Shown here: piece after piece, positions 1 to 12,036 of the stretch
How positions within the stretch are numbered: position 1 is the stretch's first letter
Layout of the letters: each line of letters starts with the position of its first letter
Source of the DNA: Phoronis australis
Taxonomy: Eukaryota; Phoronida; Phoronidae
Assembly: GCA_002633005.1 (NCBI GenBank)
Contig: NMRA01000081.1
Span: 946,353-1,002,680, forward strand
Length of the DNA stretch: 56,328 nucleotides
Direction of reading: 5' to 3'
Notes under the pieces: model-generated
What the model was told of the DNA's origin: nothing
What the model saw: only the letters and a program-made list of their open reading frames with translations
Databases searched by the model: none
Translations under genes and position numbers: made by a program

Positions 1-869
1 AGGGATGCAATGTCTCTGTAACAATTGCGTGTGCGCCGCGCCCCTTTCTGAGTGCTGGGCCTTGCACTATGTTTGATTTTTAACCAGCTTTACTTTGGCT
101 CCGTCTCATTCGGCTGCTGCTGTTCACTATCTACACTACTTTGAACGCGCGATATCCTACAGACAGACTTAGCTGTGGCCTATTGTGAATGGGGGCCTAA
201 ACAAAAAATATTTCTCATCACCTCAAGAATAAAATCGGGACACGTCGCCGGAGATTTTAGCCACTAACAAGGGCATTTGCAAAGGCCAGGACGTTTTAAA
301 AATAAAAATGTTTCGTAAACACGCAAGTTGATGTCAGGCGTGCAAGTTCAATGTCACAGTCGGAAGTCGAACAACACGGTCCAGAGCACATGTTACGCTA
401 CAACGAAAAACTGCAGCCTTCGGTGTATTTCCCATTTGTATTTTCATCAGAAATTTACGTTGTGCGGGACTCGGTGACTCTTTCGATAGCTAAAGCGCCA
501 AACACAAGCTAAACGCAAGACAATCAAGTAACGGTCATGACTTCGTCAAGACAAGGTAAAAATTACAAAGCCCGTTACACCAATTCTCAGATTCAAGCCT
601 TATAGAGTAGTAATAATCCGTTGAACGCTTTAGTGAAACGGGAGTTGCGTCGATTCCAAATTAGCGTTTCTAAAATTTTCCTTGTTCGAAAGTCGCGGGG
701 CAAAAATCCGACGTTTATGACATTGTCCGAAGTTCGAAGATCATTAAAAAACAGTTTTTGGACCTTGTACAAATTTGGACTATGAAAAACTCATTTCGGA
801 AATATTTAATCTTGGTCGAAAATGGCGGGCTGTCCGAAAATCACGCGACTTTACCGTAGTTGCACACAG
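1..869. other. No gene recognised at left edge
   Basis: No exon with recognisable protein similarity is visible on either strand. Because LTV1 exons begin downstream with an incomplete codon, this stretch may be intron of LTV1 or sequence upstream of it. No conserved LTV1 amino-terminal motif was found here. Confidence 0.4.
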
Positions 870-1014
870 TGGTAGATCCTCAATACCAAGCGTCTGAACC
901 CATTCATAGATTACATCATGGTTAGATCCTGGATAACAAGTGCTTGAGCCCATTCATAGATTACATCATGGTTAGATCCTCGATAACAAGTGCTTGAGCC
1001 CATTCATAGATTAA
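870..1014. repeat. 50-bp tandem repeat, about three copies
   Basis: A unit built around TTAGATCCT...GATAACAAGTGCTTGAGCC and CCATTCATAGATTACATCATG repeats about three times with a period close to 50 bases. The first copy is the most diverged. It lies upstream of, or within an intron of, LTV1. No function is apparent. Confidence 0.85.
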
Positions 1015-1567
1015 TGTTAGGCCCTTGACTCGTCAAGCTTCACAGATCATTGTGTGAGTACTATGGATGGTAATGTATGTACCAGTGGTTGTTTCATGTT
1101 GTATTCCAATTTTTGGCGGCATGACTACATGCTGTGGGAAAAATTACCTAAGTGCAATTTGGTGGCATTTGAAAGTTTTTGAAGTGTCCACTGGTGGCCT
1201 AGTTTTATGAATAAGAAAATGTTCAGTAAGTCACGTGACTTTTCGCTCACATATTTTCCACACACACGTAATTGTTAATTCACAGAATATTATTGTGAAA
1301 CATTATGACTGTGAATCACTTTCATTCTGTGCTTGATTATCCAGCTGATTGTAAAACCTTTGCACTTTCACTCGGCATTCAATTGTACTTTCTTAATGTG
1401 CTGTTGTACCCCATATAAATGTCTAAATTTGGTTAACTTCTCAATCAGATAATATCTCAGAAGTAGCTGATTGGAGTCATATGGAACCTTCCTAGACTGT
1501 CCTTTATGCATTGTCCTCCAAAACACTCCTAGGCCGTGTTTTTACCAGCATTTTTTAAGATCTCATC

Positions 1568-1650
1568 TTTTATGTGCCCACATATTTTTTTGTGGATGCA
1601 TGATACCACCATCCCTGTCCAGCGTCCATCTGGCATCTGTCCGGCATCTG
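1568..1650 (+). repeat. Terminal palindrome of a dispersed pearl/Helentron-like repeat
   Basis: The segment reads TTTATGTGCCCACATAT, a T-rich loop, then TGTGGATGCATG, followed by CCTGTCCAGCGTCC and GTCCGGCATCTG. The same palindrome plus the same GTCCGGC-type flank recurs near 36560, 41180 (reverse) and, palindrome only, 50020. The surrounding 1100-2670 holds no recognised exon. Confidence 0.6.
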
Positions 1651-2673
1651 CTGCTGTATGTTCAAAACCTCTGAATGGATGATCATAAATTTTTTTTCCT
1701 TTCATGGGACGGCATGAGCTGAGTTTTGGACGGATCCGAGTACGGGTGTTTCCTGTCGTGTTTCAATAACTGGCTACAAGCTGAGTTATATCTGGCAGCT
1801 TATCAGGACCATAGATGCGTGAATCATGAACACACCTAAAAATGTCTTGAGCTGTTTTCAGTTAGATATTGAGTCTGGCTGGGCTGGCCAAATTAAGTCT
1901 ATGTTATGCTGTTCAAGCCTCGTTTTGGCATTGGAATGTCAGCCGTGCATAAATTTTAAGTATGGTCTATGTTTGTGGGACAAAGATGGTGGACTGTTGT
2001 TGTGTTTACATGATTGTTTTCATGCCCTGATTGGATGGAATTTTTAACGTAATTGAGATGTTTGAAATATCCATTGTAACAGTTAGCGTAACACAAATTG
2101 TGGCAATATGCTCCATGTGTCATTTGTTGCACTATACCCTTGCATAACATTATGTAAGTCAAACATTTCACTATACACTTGTATAACATTACGAATGAGT
2201 TACATTTCAAGATTATAGAAATCCAACATTGCACCAAGCATTTTTATAGTGTTATATAAATTCATCGTTGCTCTAAAGGTTTATGTATTAAGTCTTTTGA
2301 GTATTGGGGAACGGAGGGTTTTGCGCCCCCTAGAAATGGCTGATGACCAGGGAAGTGGTTGAAAGTGGTGCAGATTGGAGTGTGGTTATGACAAGATCAT
2401 TGATTGTTCACGAAAGTACTGTGATTAAGATAGGTGTACCTAAGTGACAGTATTTGGAGATTTAATACTTAATTTTTTAAAGTGCATTTGTCAAAAGTTA
2501 AAAATGAAGCACCATCTTCGAAGTATGCAAGATGACAAGTTAAACATAATGCACTCAGGTGCAAGCATATGTTGAGATGTGTATTGCCTTGTCTTGGGTC
2601 TGTGCTCTCACTGGCTGTCCCAGTCATCCATCCGTATCTTGTTGATAATTTGTTAAATGTTGGCTATTTTCAG

Positions 2674-5465
2674 GCACATACTCTAATTTATATAATCATC
2701 CAAAAACCATTGAAGAGCCCAAGAAGGTAAGTCTATGTTTTTCTGTTTTTCACTTTGACTTGACTACCTCAGCTTTGTGTACAGTGCTGTAATCGAGAGC
2801 ACTGTGGCCAATTGGCATGTTGGAATCTGGTCCAGTGTTCAGCAATCCTTCGGTCTTTTGTTTGCCCGCACAAGCCACATGCCAATTATCTACCACGTCT
2901 CAAAGAGTTATTGTTGTACCCAATGGATTACAAATTTATGAATGAATATATGAACGTGGAACTTGCTGGCTAGTTCCTTATCACTGTGATTGCTTGACCA
3001 ATTTAGTTAGAAACACAACATATAGCGATGATGTGAATATGAAGTAGGTTGAAAATTGCCAAATGTTTTAAGAATGAGTTTTGCGGTGAAAATGGTCCAG
3101 TGCAAATCACTGAGCCAACCCGGAATGGATCATGGTGTGGTGCTGGGGAATAACACTGCATGATGTGGGCTATGTAAGCCCGCGAGGTATGTCTTTATTG
3201 CAAAGGTCACATATTTGCAGATTTTTGTTTTCACATTTTCAGATTGTCAACGAATACAACTGCACTTTGTTTAGCGTAGATTATGTTAGCATAGCATTGC
3301 CGTTTAGTTCCTGCTATAAACGAACATAGTTAGGAGTATGCAAATACATCTTTAAGATGAAAACGCCTGGGTTGAAAACATGTTAAAAATGCAATCCAAT
3401 TACATTGCTTTTCATGAAGAATTCAATTTTAGAAGCCAAACTATAAAAAATCACTAGTTTTAGAGTATACGATATTGCAATTTATTTCAGCTTAGTGTTT
3501 TATTATTGCAAATTTATCACTTATGAAGTACTTGCTCTGTTCCATTCAAAAAGAACTTAGATCAGTATTCGTGATATCGAGAGTGATGACACTCGCAATA
3601 CTTCTACAAATCTGTTGATAATATGCAAGGGGCAGTGAAAGGAACCGAGTTTCTGATGTATGACCTAGGCGGAAATTTTGAATCAATTTCCAAAGTGCTA
3701 CTTTGAAACGGAGCCTATTGGTTAATGAGATTACTTGAATTGATTATTTAGTTATTAGAAATGAACTACAACATTAGAGGTGCTGCGTCCCCCTCTAGTG
3801 GGCTTTATCTTGAATATTGATGGTATTGCCACCAGGTGGCCATGAGAAGTGAACTGAATATCAGTCACTGATGCAAGTGCTATTTATATCGACATCAGTT
3901 TAAATTAAATGCCTAAATGAGTATTGATATTGGAGATTTGATGGTAAACTGACTATAAACTAAGATATAACACGCATCTTTATTCTCCAGAATTGAATAA
4001 AGATGTGCGTCATATCTTACTGAATGCCTGAAAATAACAAAAAAAAAAATATTTATGTATAATGGATGTTCCTGCTTAAGTTGTCTCACTTCCTTAACGT
4101 CTCATTCTCTGTCTGTCTATCACCAGCGGCGAGAACCTAAGACATCAGTCAGTAACCAGTCAATAGAGGGCATCACTGTAGATGAAGTGGAGACTGAGTT
4201 CAATGAGAGGAATGTTAAAAATACTGCAGCATTTTCTCAGAGATCGAAGAATGAGACTGCAGAGGAGAAAAGGCTTCGAAAACAGGCCGTGAAGATGGAG
4301 CGTAAGGTTAGTATGTAAGAAAATGGTGGAATACTTGTCTTTGGTCAAGAAGACCAAGGCAATAGTTTGTTGATCTGATTTGCATGTACAGTTGTGGCTT
4401 AGGACACCATCTAAGTTTGGGGTACATTAAAAATGGTCATAAATTTAAATATGGTTTGCACAAAAACTCGCTGATTTCTTTATTTTATTGAAAATTCAGG
4501 ACGTAACAAACTTGTGGGACACATTTTGAATATGAGTGTCTTGTAAAAGAGATTATGTATGTTTGCACTTCTTGGTGGTGGCAAAGCTAAGGTGTGGTGG
4601 TTTTTATTCACCTAGCGTTTGAAAATGACAGTCTTCAAATGGCTGCCTCCAGCACATGAACATTCATTTGCTTCCCTTGTCTTGGCAACCATTGCATTGC
4701 TTAACGCATTAGCTGGCATGCTAGCTGAATGCTAAGTTCTTTTCAGTTTTCCTGAGTAGAGTTTTTCTTATGAGTGTCTATGCAAAAAGTAATTAAGTGG
4801 ATTTAGGTTATGGGGGGTAGAGGTTACAGGTAATGTCTCAAAAACGTGAAATGATACGGTTTGGGAAGTGGTGTTTTCATGTTTCCATTGGTGGACTAAG
4901 TGTGTGAGAGGGAGGGCTATTTTGTTGTACAGTATTCAGATGTGCCTGATGTCAAGTTGAGATAACTTTGGATTGAGGAAATTAACAAGTCTATTATTGG
5001 AACACTCAGTTGTAATTATGTCACCTGTTTAAATTTGATTTCACTTAACTAGTATGCATTTTATATAGTATTTTTGTTCTTAGGTATGATTACAGAGGAA
5101 TATGTATTTGCATTTTACGGATTAAAGTGCTCTGCATAGTTGCATTTTGGGGATTTTTGTGACATTGAACTCAGAGTTAATTATATTAATTACTGATTAA
5201 GAAGTCCTTTATACATGCCGTTCTTGAACACTTTTGGAATTAAAAACTTAATTATGTTAGCCTATGCAAACAAAAGGTTTGAATTATGGTGGTAGCTTGA
5301 AAGATGTTTGACATTTCCGCCTGACGTTGTCTACAATCTCTTGATTTACAGGAAAGACGAGTTGAAAAGAAGTTAACAAAGAAAGCTTTCAAGCAGGAAG
5401 AGATTAGACAAGGAAAGGAATTGATGAACTTGAGAAAAAATTTACAGGGAATTAAAATGACGTAG
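2674..5465 (+). CDS. LTV1: LTV1 ribosome biogenesis factor, C-terminal three exons (partial)
   Basis: LTV1 is a conserved factor for maturation and nuclear export of the 40S ribosomal subunit. Three coding exons are joined by GT-AG introns in phase 0: 2674-2726, 4127-4306 and 5352-5465 (TAG at 5463). The first begins with two bases of a split Gly codon and reads TYSNLYNHPKTIEEPKK, matching the conserved YSNLYNHP block. The second carries the family-typical RSKNET-EEKRLRKQA motif and ends in ERK. The third is a lysine/arginine-rich helix (ERRVEKK...) ending LRKNLQGIKMT, the usual LTV1 tail. Only about 115 residues are visible; most of the family's length lies in upstream exons that are outside the window or unrecognised. 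Identification rests on recalled family motifs, not a search. Confidence 0.9.
2727..4126 (+). other. LTV1 intron
   Basis: This intron starts GTAAGT and ends CACCAG. It holds a short hairpin at 3962-4018 and core fragments of the CCCCTAGTGG repeat family near 3787 and 3829. No coding exon was seen inside. Confidence 0.8.
3962..4018. repeat. Imperfect hairpin in LTV1 intron
   Basis: Two 24-base arms (3962-3985 and 3995-4018) around a 9-base loop are reverse complements except for three positions. The arms begin AAGATATAACACGC and GAATAAAGATGTGC. It could be a foldback transposon remnant or a small-RNA precursor; the sequence alone cannot tell. Confidence 0.6.
4307..5351 (+). other. LTV1 last intron
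   Basis: Starts GTTAGT, ends TTACAG. AT-rich, with no recognised exon or named repeat. Confidence 0.8.
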
Positions 5466-5514
5466 CATTACCGTTTTCCAATCAATGGTTAAATTATTAC
5501 ATCATGAACAAAGC

Positions 5515-5690
5515 CAATGACGAATCATACCTCTTGGTAGTCAATGGAAAGTTGACAGTTTGACAGCAGCAGACTGTTTGGGACACCAGCATATCTTGGA
5601 ACTATTGGTCTAGGGTGAGGACACCAGCACATCTCAGACTATTTGTGTAGGATGAGGAGACCAGCACAGTGCAAGAGTGCTTTCTACATT
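5515..5690 (+). repeat. Degenerate tandem repeat in the LTV1 3' untranslated region
   Basis: Units built on GGACACCAGCA followed by TCT/TTG...ACTATT and a GTAGG/CTAGGGTGAGG run repeat about three times at roughly 45-50 bases, beginning about 50 bases after the LTV1 stop codon. Confidence 0.6.
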
Positions 5691-8600
5691 TATGGTGGAG
5701 AAGCCAATATTATATGATCACTGCACATATTGAACATTTAGAATTTGTTTCGCTGGGAATTCTACTTGATATGGCATATGTGATTTGAACATTAATTTTA
5801 TAAATCTTCACAGAATAGTTTTCATATTTGTCTTGCCTGTGCAACTGTCCTTAGTTGTGAACTTGTAGCTGCTTTTTAAACTGTTTTTACTATTTGACTA
5901 CATAGGTTAATGTACTGCACTGTTGTAAATAGACGGAGAGTTTGTGCTAAAGAACTTTAAAGGATTAAATGTTTAGAATCATAATTATGATTCAAGTGGT
6001 GTTCCAAATTTAAACTGTGCCTTGTGACATAAAACAGGGGTGGAGAATTTGACAAGGCATGCGAAAACTGCCTTGTGGTGACATACTTGGTGTTGTTGTG
6101 GGGACCTCTGTGGTTACTGTCCTTTTAAATAGTCCTGAAGCTACGTTCTCATGTGTTCATCGAGGTGTAAACAAGACATCCCATTACCACTCTTGTAAAC
6201 ATGCCGGAGCACTTGTACACAGTTCTGTTGTTGTTTTGATGGGTGCCTCTAAACCAATTGTTTTTGTGAAGTTTTCCCTGGGTGCACAATGCTTGTGGGT
6301 TAATTAGGGTGTGAATATTTATATATACTGACACTGGCATAGTTCCCATTGGTTGGCATGCGTGGTGATGTTTCTCTGTGGTTTGCAACCCATTGAAAAG
6401 ACAACATTCATGTACAAGAATTACCCAGTTGTTGCCATGTGATTTTATGTGGACTCACCCTGCTTTACAAATGTGTTTGGTTTCAATGTGTTTCCAGAGA
6501 ATGACTACAGCAGTTCAAATTTTGATTTTATCCTTAATATCACGGATCAATTTGGTCTGTTGATTGTTTCATGAAATTCCATATGATGACGAACCTATCG
6601 GTTGCAATCAAACTCCATTTAACTAAGCTTACTGTCTGGGAGCATATAGTCCTAGTTACTATCAACTCGTGTTATTAACTCACTGGACTATTTTATCCAG
6701 ACTTCATTAGCGCTTTAATTGCACAAGTGTTTCAATCATTTGTGAATTATTATGTAACTCTCCATGATTGTTTCATAGTTGTTAAATATTAATTAACCTA
6801 TTTCAATTTACTGAGATTGTCATTAGTAACGCCCTTTTTAACCTTTGATCTTCAAAACCATGCAGTCCGCATCGAATATTAAATTGCTTACTTCCTCTGG
6901 TCATTTACGGCTGACATCACTGCACGCCCATAAACGATCATTCCGCGATTTTTTATATTTTTAAATAATAAAAGCCTGTCTGATGCATGGAACGTCATTG
7001 GTATCCAGAAAATACACTGTTAACCAATCAGGAATCATAGTCTTAATATTGAATTCCAAATGAATGATTGAACAGTTTCTCGGCAGTATAATGTTTTCAC
7101 AGCATAAACACTCCAGAATGCTGGCCTTGCTTGTCACCCAAGCGAGAAAGCCCTGAAGATTTGATCATGCATATACTTTTGAAAACGTGATTGGCTTTGC
7201 AAATTACCGGCGGATTAATACCAAAACATGCGCTCCAAAGTTCAGCGCAAGTGGTTCTCCTGAAGAGTTTGTGATAAAAAAATGCTGAAGATTGTGGGAA
7301 TAGCTTAGAAGCAACTTTTTGACAATTAAGTCGATAACTTCGAAAAGTATAGGTTTACCGGCACGTGCAAAACGCGTGAGCGGTGTAAATTCTTTTGTTT
7401 ATTCTTCCTCTTAAGATATTCAAGATGGTTTCCATGTTCTTGTGATGGCACTGTACGTACATATGGTAATTTTTGGGGGGTAGGCCAAGTTTGGCGGCAG
7501 TTTTGAGGCATGCATTACACGTAGGTTCGTCAAAGCTGTTTTGCTTGTGTTTGTGAACATTGAGTGCTATAGATACACTTTTCTTCAAAATTATGGCTGC
7601 TGTAGCGTTGTTGCGTTGCTGCTGATCATATTGCGATATCAGGTAGCTCTCAAACATTCTAATGAGAGTTGTGTTATCTCGTGTCGAGCACTGGCAGGGA
7701 AGTGTTTGTTTTCAATTGGGCTGAAAATTAGTGTCAATTTTGCGTTTTAACTTTTTGCCACCTTTTTGAAGCCTCGCTTTCTAGTTTTTTCGGTGGAAGT
7801 AAACGGACCAAAAAATAGAGACCGAATATAATGGTTCTGTGGTCATGTGTAACGCGTTCGAGATAAAATTGTTCTTGTTCATAGAGTTTTCGACAAAGGA
7901 AGAAAGGCGTTAGTACAGAGATGTGAGCACTGGCTGTCCGGCAAAACCCAACGAGAACTATACAGTGTCTTGATGCGACCCTCCTTTTTAAAAATCCTGG
8001 ATCCGCCCCTGTGATATTTCAAGATCTATAAACTACGTAGGAATCGTCCGACTACTGGTGACGCTCACCAGTGGTGTAGTGAAGCGTAGATGCAGTACAC
8101 CACCCTTTTCAGTGTAGCGTCTACGTACGATGAACTGAGGTGTAATGGCTCGTAGGCCCACATTATGATACGCTGGCCAGGGCTTCGGGCGTATATATAC
8201 ATCTAAATTTACCACAACAGCATTGTCGCTCACTCCACTCGGTGAACGAGTACTTAAATGTAATTACATTTTTATGTTCTCTACCCTGGAGCTTTCGCAA
8301 TCGAAAGTCATTCGGAATTATCTTAATCTTTTGAAAATCGAACCTCGAATGCCAGTGATGTGATGCGATTACTTTCCAGACTAGTTCAAATTTTGATGGT
8401 CTAAACCCGCATGCCAGTATATTACGGACCTGAGTACATTTGCTTGGTTCTGCTTTGTTTCGATTTTTTTTTCTAGTTATAAGACTGTGGAATCTGTGAT
8501 TAGCTATTAACCGAACAGATTCGGTGCATTTTTCGAGCAGTGACCTCGTCGTTGCCTGACTGAATTCTTGAAAACTGCCGTCGATGCGGCAACTGAAGTG

Positions 8601-9595
8601 GGTGCCCACCAAGCGTGTATTACAGCATTGCGGGGATGCGTAATTTGCAATAAGTGCGGGAAGCAAACGTGTATTCTTGCATCATTGCGCACATGCACAA
8701 CTAGCAATTAATAAACATTTACATTTAGGGTGTATTATTTTACTCACTAGTCAGAGTTATCTCCACACGTTATCTTGTGTAAGTACATGTGTCTATTGTA
8801 AGACAAAAAAGCATGACACCTTGTTACAGCGGGTATAAAAAGCATTCATGGTTTTGATTTCTGTTGTTTCCCGTACTCGAAAATTCATTTGACAACCCAG
8901 ATGTTCCTGGGTCGGGATGTCATCGTTAAATCGGTGTACTCGCCTCTGGTTTTTCAGGATAGCAAATACAATACAAAATTCAAAATATAGAGCGAAACCC
9001 TGAAAACGTTCATAGCTTACAATCTCAATTTAAAACGCGCTTCTTCGAGAAACTTTTTTTGCGGACTCACGAGACTCGGGGCAAAAAAATGAACTTCATG
9101 AAAAATTTGTACAATATTGTGTCCGAACACTTACCGCCACACGACTGATGACATAACTTTATTAGTGTGTGCGCTCGAGACTCGTATTTTTTAACATAAT
9201 TGCGGAGACGCGCATTAGTAACGGACGCGAGAAACAGTACTGCGGACATGTGAAATTAGCAATGTACGTACATGCATCGCTGATGTCATACGTAGGCCCT
9301 AATTAATAATTAAAGACACAAGAAGCATCTGTGTATACATAATTGCGGATATACGTAATTACCAATAGGCACGTGAAATTCTGTCAACAGTATATATTGA
9401 AAATGAACTTTATGTGGCTGAAGGATTTCAAAAACATTTTCACCGAAAAAACGCACTTTCAAACCAGAATAAATATGGTGGGGGTGAATTTGTCTAAAAA
9501 CCAGTCTGCAAGCTTCATTACGTACATTATTTAGTGTAAAATAATGTTTACTGACATGCGATGTTGAAAAATGAGAAATGCGCTTTCGCAAACTG

Positions 9596-9598
<3 letters not shown>
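5691..9598. other. Intergenic region without recognised gene
   Basis: Only short chance-like ORFs are present. Near 7985-8012 the sequence AATCCTGGATCCGCCCCTG matches the outer end of the hAT-like MITE seen at 16066 and 23278, in reverse. The longest open frame (8163-8666, minus) has no recognisable motif. Confidence 0.5.

Positions 9599-9636
<38 letters not shown>
9599..9636. repeat. (TC)n microsatellite
   Basis: An uninterrupted TC dinucleotide run of about 38 bases. A second short CTCTCTCT stretch follows an ambiguous base (N) at 9714. Confidence 0.95.
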
Positions 9637-9639
<3 letters not shown>

Positions 9640-10642
9640 TATGTCGCCTTTGTAAAAGCCTATCCAGGTTTGCTGCTTTTGTATAAAAAATTCTAGCCGC
9701 TATTAACACACAACNCTCTCTCTGTTTGTGTTGTAATTTAGGTTAAAACGAACTTGGCCATCAATCGGAGTCACATAACAACAGATTGGAGATTTCAGGT
9801 GCCACAGTTTCGCGAATGAAGAGACTTCGTGGAAACCTTTGTTCCATAAATAAAGTATACACATACTCAGTGGATTGGCACCCGCCACCCAGGGTAAAAC
9901 CCGCAATAAAGTGACATTATCGGCTAGAAAATATCTGTGATGAAATAAGCCAATGGGCAGACTCAAACCTAGTTGCTTCGCAGTGTCATCAATGCTATGC
10001 CGCTGAACCAACTCCCACGTGTAACTTGGCAGAGTATATGTATTTAACCCTACTTAAATAGTTAAGACACGGTCCTTGAATTCAGCAAGCAAGTGTCTGG
10101 CAGGCATTGGCGATTTGTAATAAAATCACAACACAACGCGTTTCATTACTTTATAGCTTTCCTATCCTACTCAACAATAACCTTAAAAATGCATTTTTCG
10201 GCCGTAAATCCGACAATGACCCTTTAAGAGATGCTTCGAGATACAATAGCATAGTATCCACTAATTAATTTAGCACGCAGAGTAAAATATAATTATATGT
10301 GGTTCGGAATTGTGTTTTTTTACAGTGGCCCAAATGTCGAAATTCTTCAAGATAAATTTCGTAAATTCGTTTTACGTCTTGGGCGAAGTGCCCTTATTCA
10401 GCAGCTAGGGGTGAGCTAGGCAGGTCTACAATGGTGTCAAGAAGGTTTTTAGAATTATTAAATATTGGTTGAAGTTGTTGAAATTGCCTCAGAACAGATA
10501 TTCCTACTCGTGTTATAAGGTGCAGTATCACTTTGCACAAAAAAATCTTGAAAGCTGGGATCTCCGTGTTAAAAACCTACTTTTCAGGACTGGGTTTGGT
10601 ATTGTTTGGGTGAGTCAAGCAGTTGGTAACGAAGAGTTATTT

Positions 10643-10714
10643 CATGGGCTGCGCTGCACTGAAATAAGTAGGGGGCTATAGCCTCCCAGCCCTCTATGGT
10701 GCACGCCACCCATG
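10643..10714. mobile_element. Short foldback MITE, copy 1
   Basis: The segment starts CATGGGCTGCGC and ends CACGCCACCCATG with a central GGGGGCTATAGCCTCC, giving near-palindromic ends. A related copy with the central GGGGCTATAGCCCCC is at 27045-27160. Confidence 0.65.
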
Positions 10715-10740
10715 TATTTGTACGCGAATTCAACACAGGT

Positions 10741-11142
10741 ATAAAGACATTGACGAACAGCAGTGGCTGGACGAAATATCATATCTTAGTGAATTAGATT
10801 CTTATAAGTTAGTTGTTCAAAAATAAACTCATTCTGGAAGAATATGCAACATGTCTAGAAAACAAACATTTAAACACAGCTCTTGCACGTTTTAGATGTT
10901 CAAATCATAAACTAAAAATCTAAACTGACAGGCACTTGGATATAACTAGAGATCAGCGTTTCTGCTCTGTTTGTTCTGACACTGTTGAGGATGAAAGACA
11001 TGTATTATTAGAATGCGCAGTATATGAAGATCTTAGGAGAAAGTTTGGTATTTGTCACAATATTTGTAATTTCTATGGTGATCCCTTCATTTATTTGATG
11101 AAGTCTTGCAACGTTTGGAATTTAGCTCGTTTCATTCACTAA
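10741..11142 (+). pseudogene. 3' remnant of a non-LTR retrotransposon (LINE) ORF2
   Basis: The open stretch from 10936 encodes RFCSVCSDTVEDERHVLLECAVY, the C-x2-C...H...C tail typical of LINE reverse transcriptase proteins (ED-x-x-HxLLxCxxY). The same frame upstream reads ALARFRCSNHKLKI, then a stop codon where an acidic residue is usual, then TDRHLDITR. A shifted frame near 10750 gives EQQWLDEIS, also typical of these proteins. The reverse transcriptase core is missing. The fragment ends at a stop at 11140. Clade cannot be set from this tail alone. Confidence 0.75.
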
Positions 11143-12036
11143 GTTTTTGTTGAGCATAGTTAATTTAATAGTCTGCATTATATCAATCACTTTGTTACGC
11201 GCTTGTGTTTGTTACTTTTAGACTTGTACATGGACCGGAGGCCTAAATTATGAAACAACTTGATAAAAAAGTAAAATTAGTTCATAAAGCGACTTGTTAT
11301 CGTTCAGTTTTCGCTTAGAAGTTGTTACTGTAGTAAAAAATACCAGCGAGAGAAAGTGCAATATTTTAATAAATAATTAAAACGACAACAAGTGACACGA
11401 CAACATATTAAATAATACTTAGTTAACATATTTTAATGGTAGCGATGACGGAAAACTAAATGTAAGATAGATGGATATGTAATGAAACAATTATACACAC
11501 TTGAAAAATAATTACATCCACCTATAGGTTTTCCAGATGAAAATAAAGTCATCAAAACTGGAACAAAATATTTCTTTGACAGTAAGAAAACCATTAAAAC
11601 ATAAAACTGACATAAGACAACGAAACCGATAAAACGTTTTCTAAAGGATTTCGATGATTAATTTAATTTGAGGTAACATTCTGAAATCCATGTAAATTTC
11701 ACATTTCTGCTATCAGAAATGTATTTGTTTAGGTGGCTTTAATGGAAAACTGATTCCGTGACAACCTCATTTTTTTGAATTTGTAGTAGGCAAAGACCAA
11801 AATAAAAACATGAAAATTTTAAAAAAACCAGTTGAAAGATAATTTATAACTTAGAAGTACAATGACAATCAAGAAGACTTTGTCAGTTGAATCATACCAC
11901 ACTCCTAAATATTTTACAGCTGTCAAAACATTCAGATATTTTGTATGGAATTTAACCGCCCTAATTAAGACATTTTCTAAATTTAAAGCACGTTGAGTTC
12001 GGAAATAAATTAAAACATCACTAGAGATTTTCTTAA
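11143..12036. other. AT-rich gap downstream of the neuropeptide gene
   Basis: This probably includes the 3' untranslated region of the minus-strand precursor gene at its right side. No AATAAA on the minus strand is evident close to the stop codon. Nothing else is recognised. Confidence 0.5.

Noticed and set aside
870-1014. CRISPR-like array
   Set aside because: Whole units repeat without distinct spacers and the genome is eukaryotic; it is an ordinary minisatellite.
1-2670. Upstream LTV1 exons
   Set aside because: No conserved LTV1 amino-terminal block could be read in any frame, so none is claimed.
7355-7657. Possible BED zinc finger of a hAT transposase (minus)
   Set aside because: There is a CxxC and paired His, and a hAT-like MITE end lies 300 bases away, but spacing does not fit the domain well and no further transposase similarity follows.
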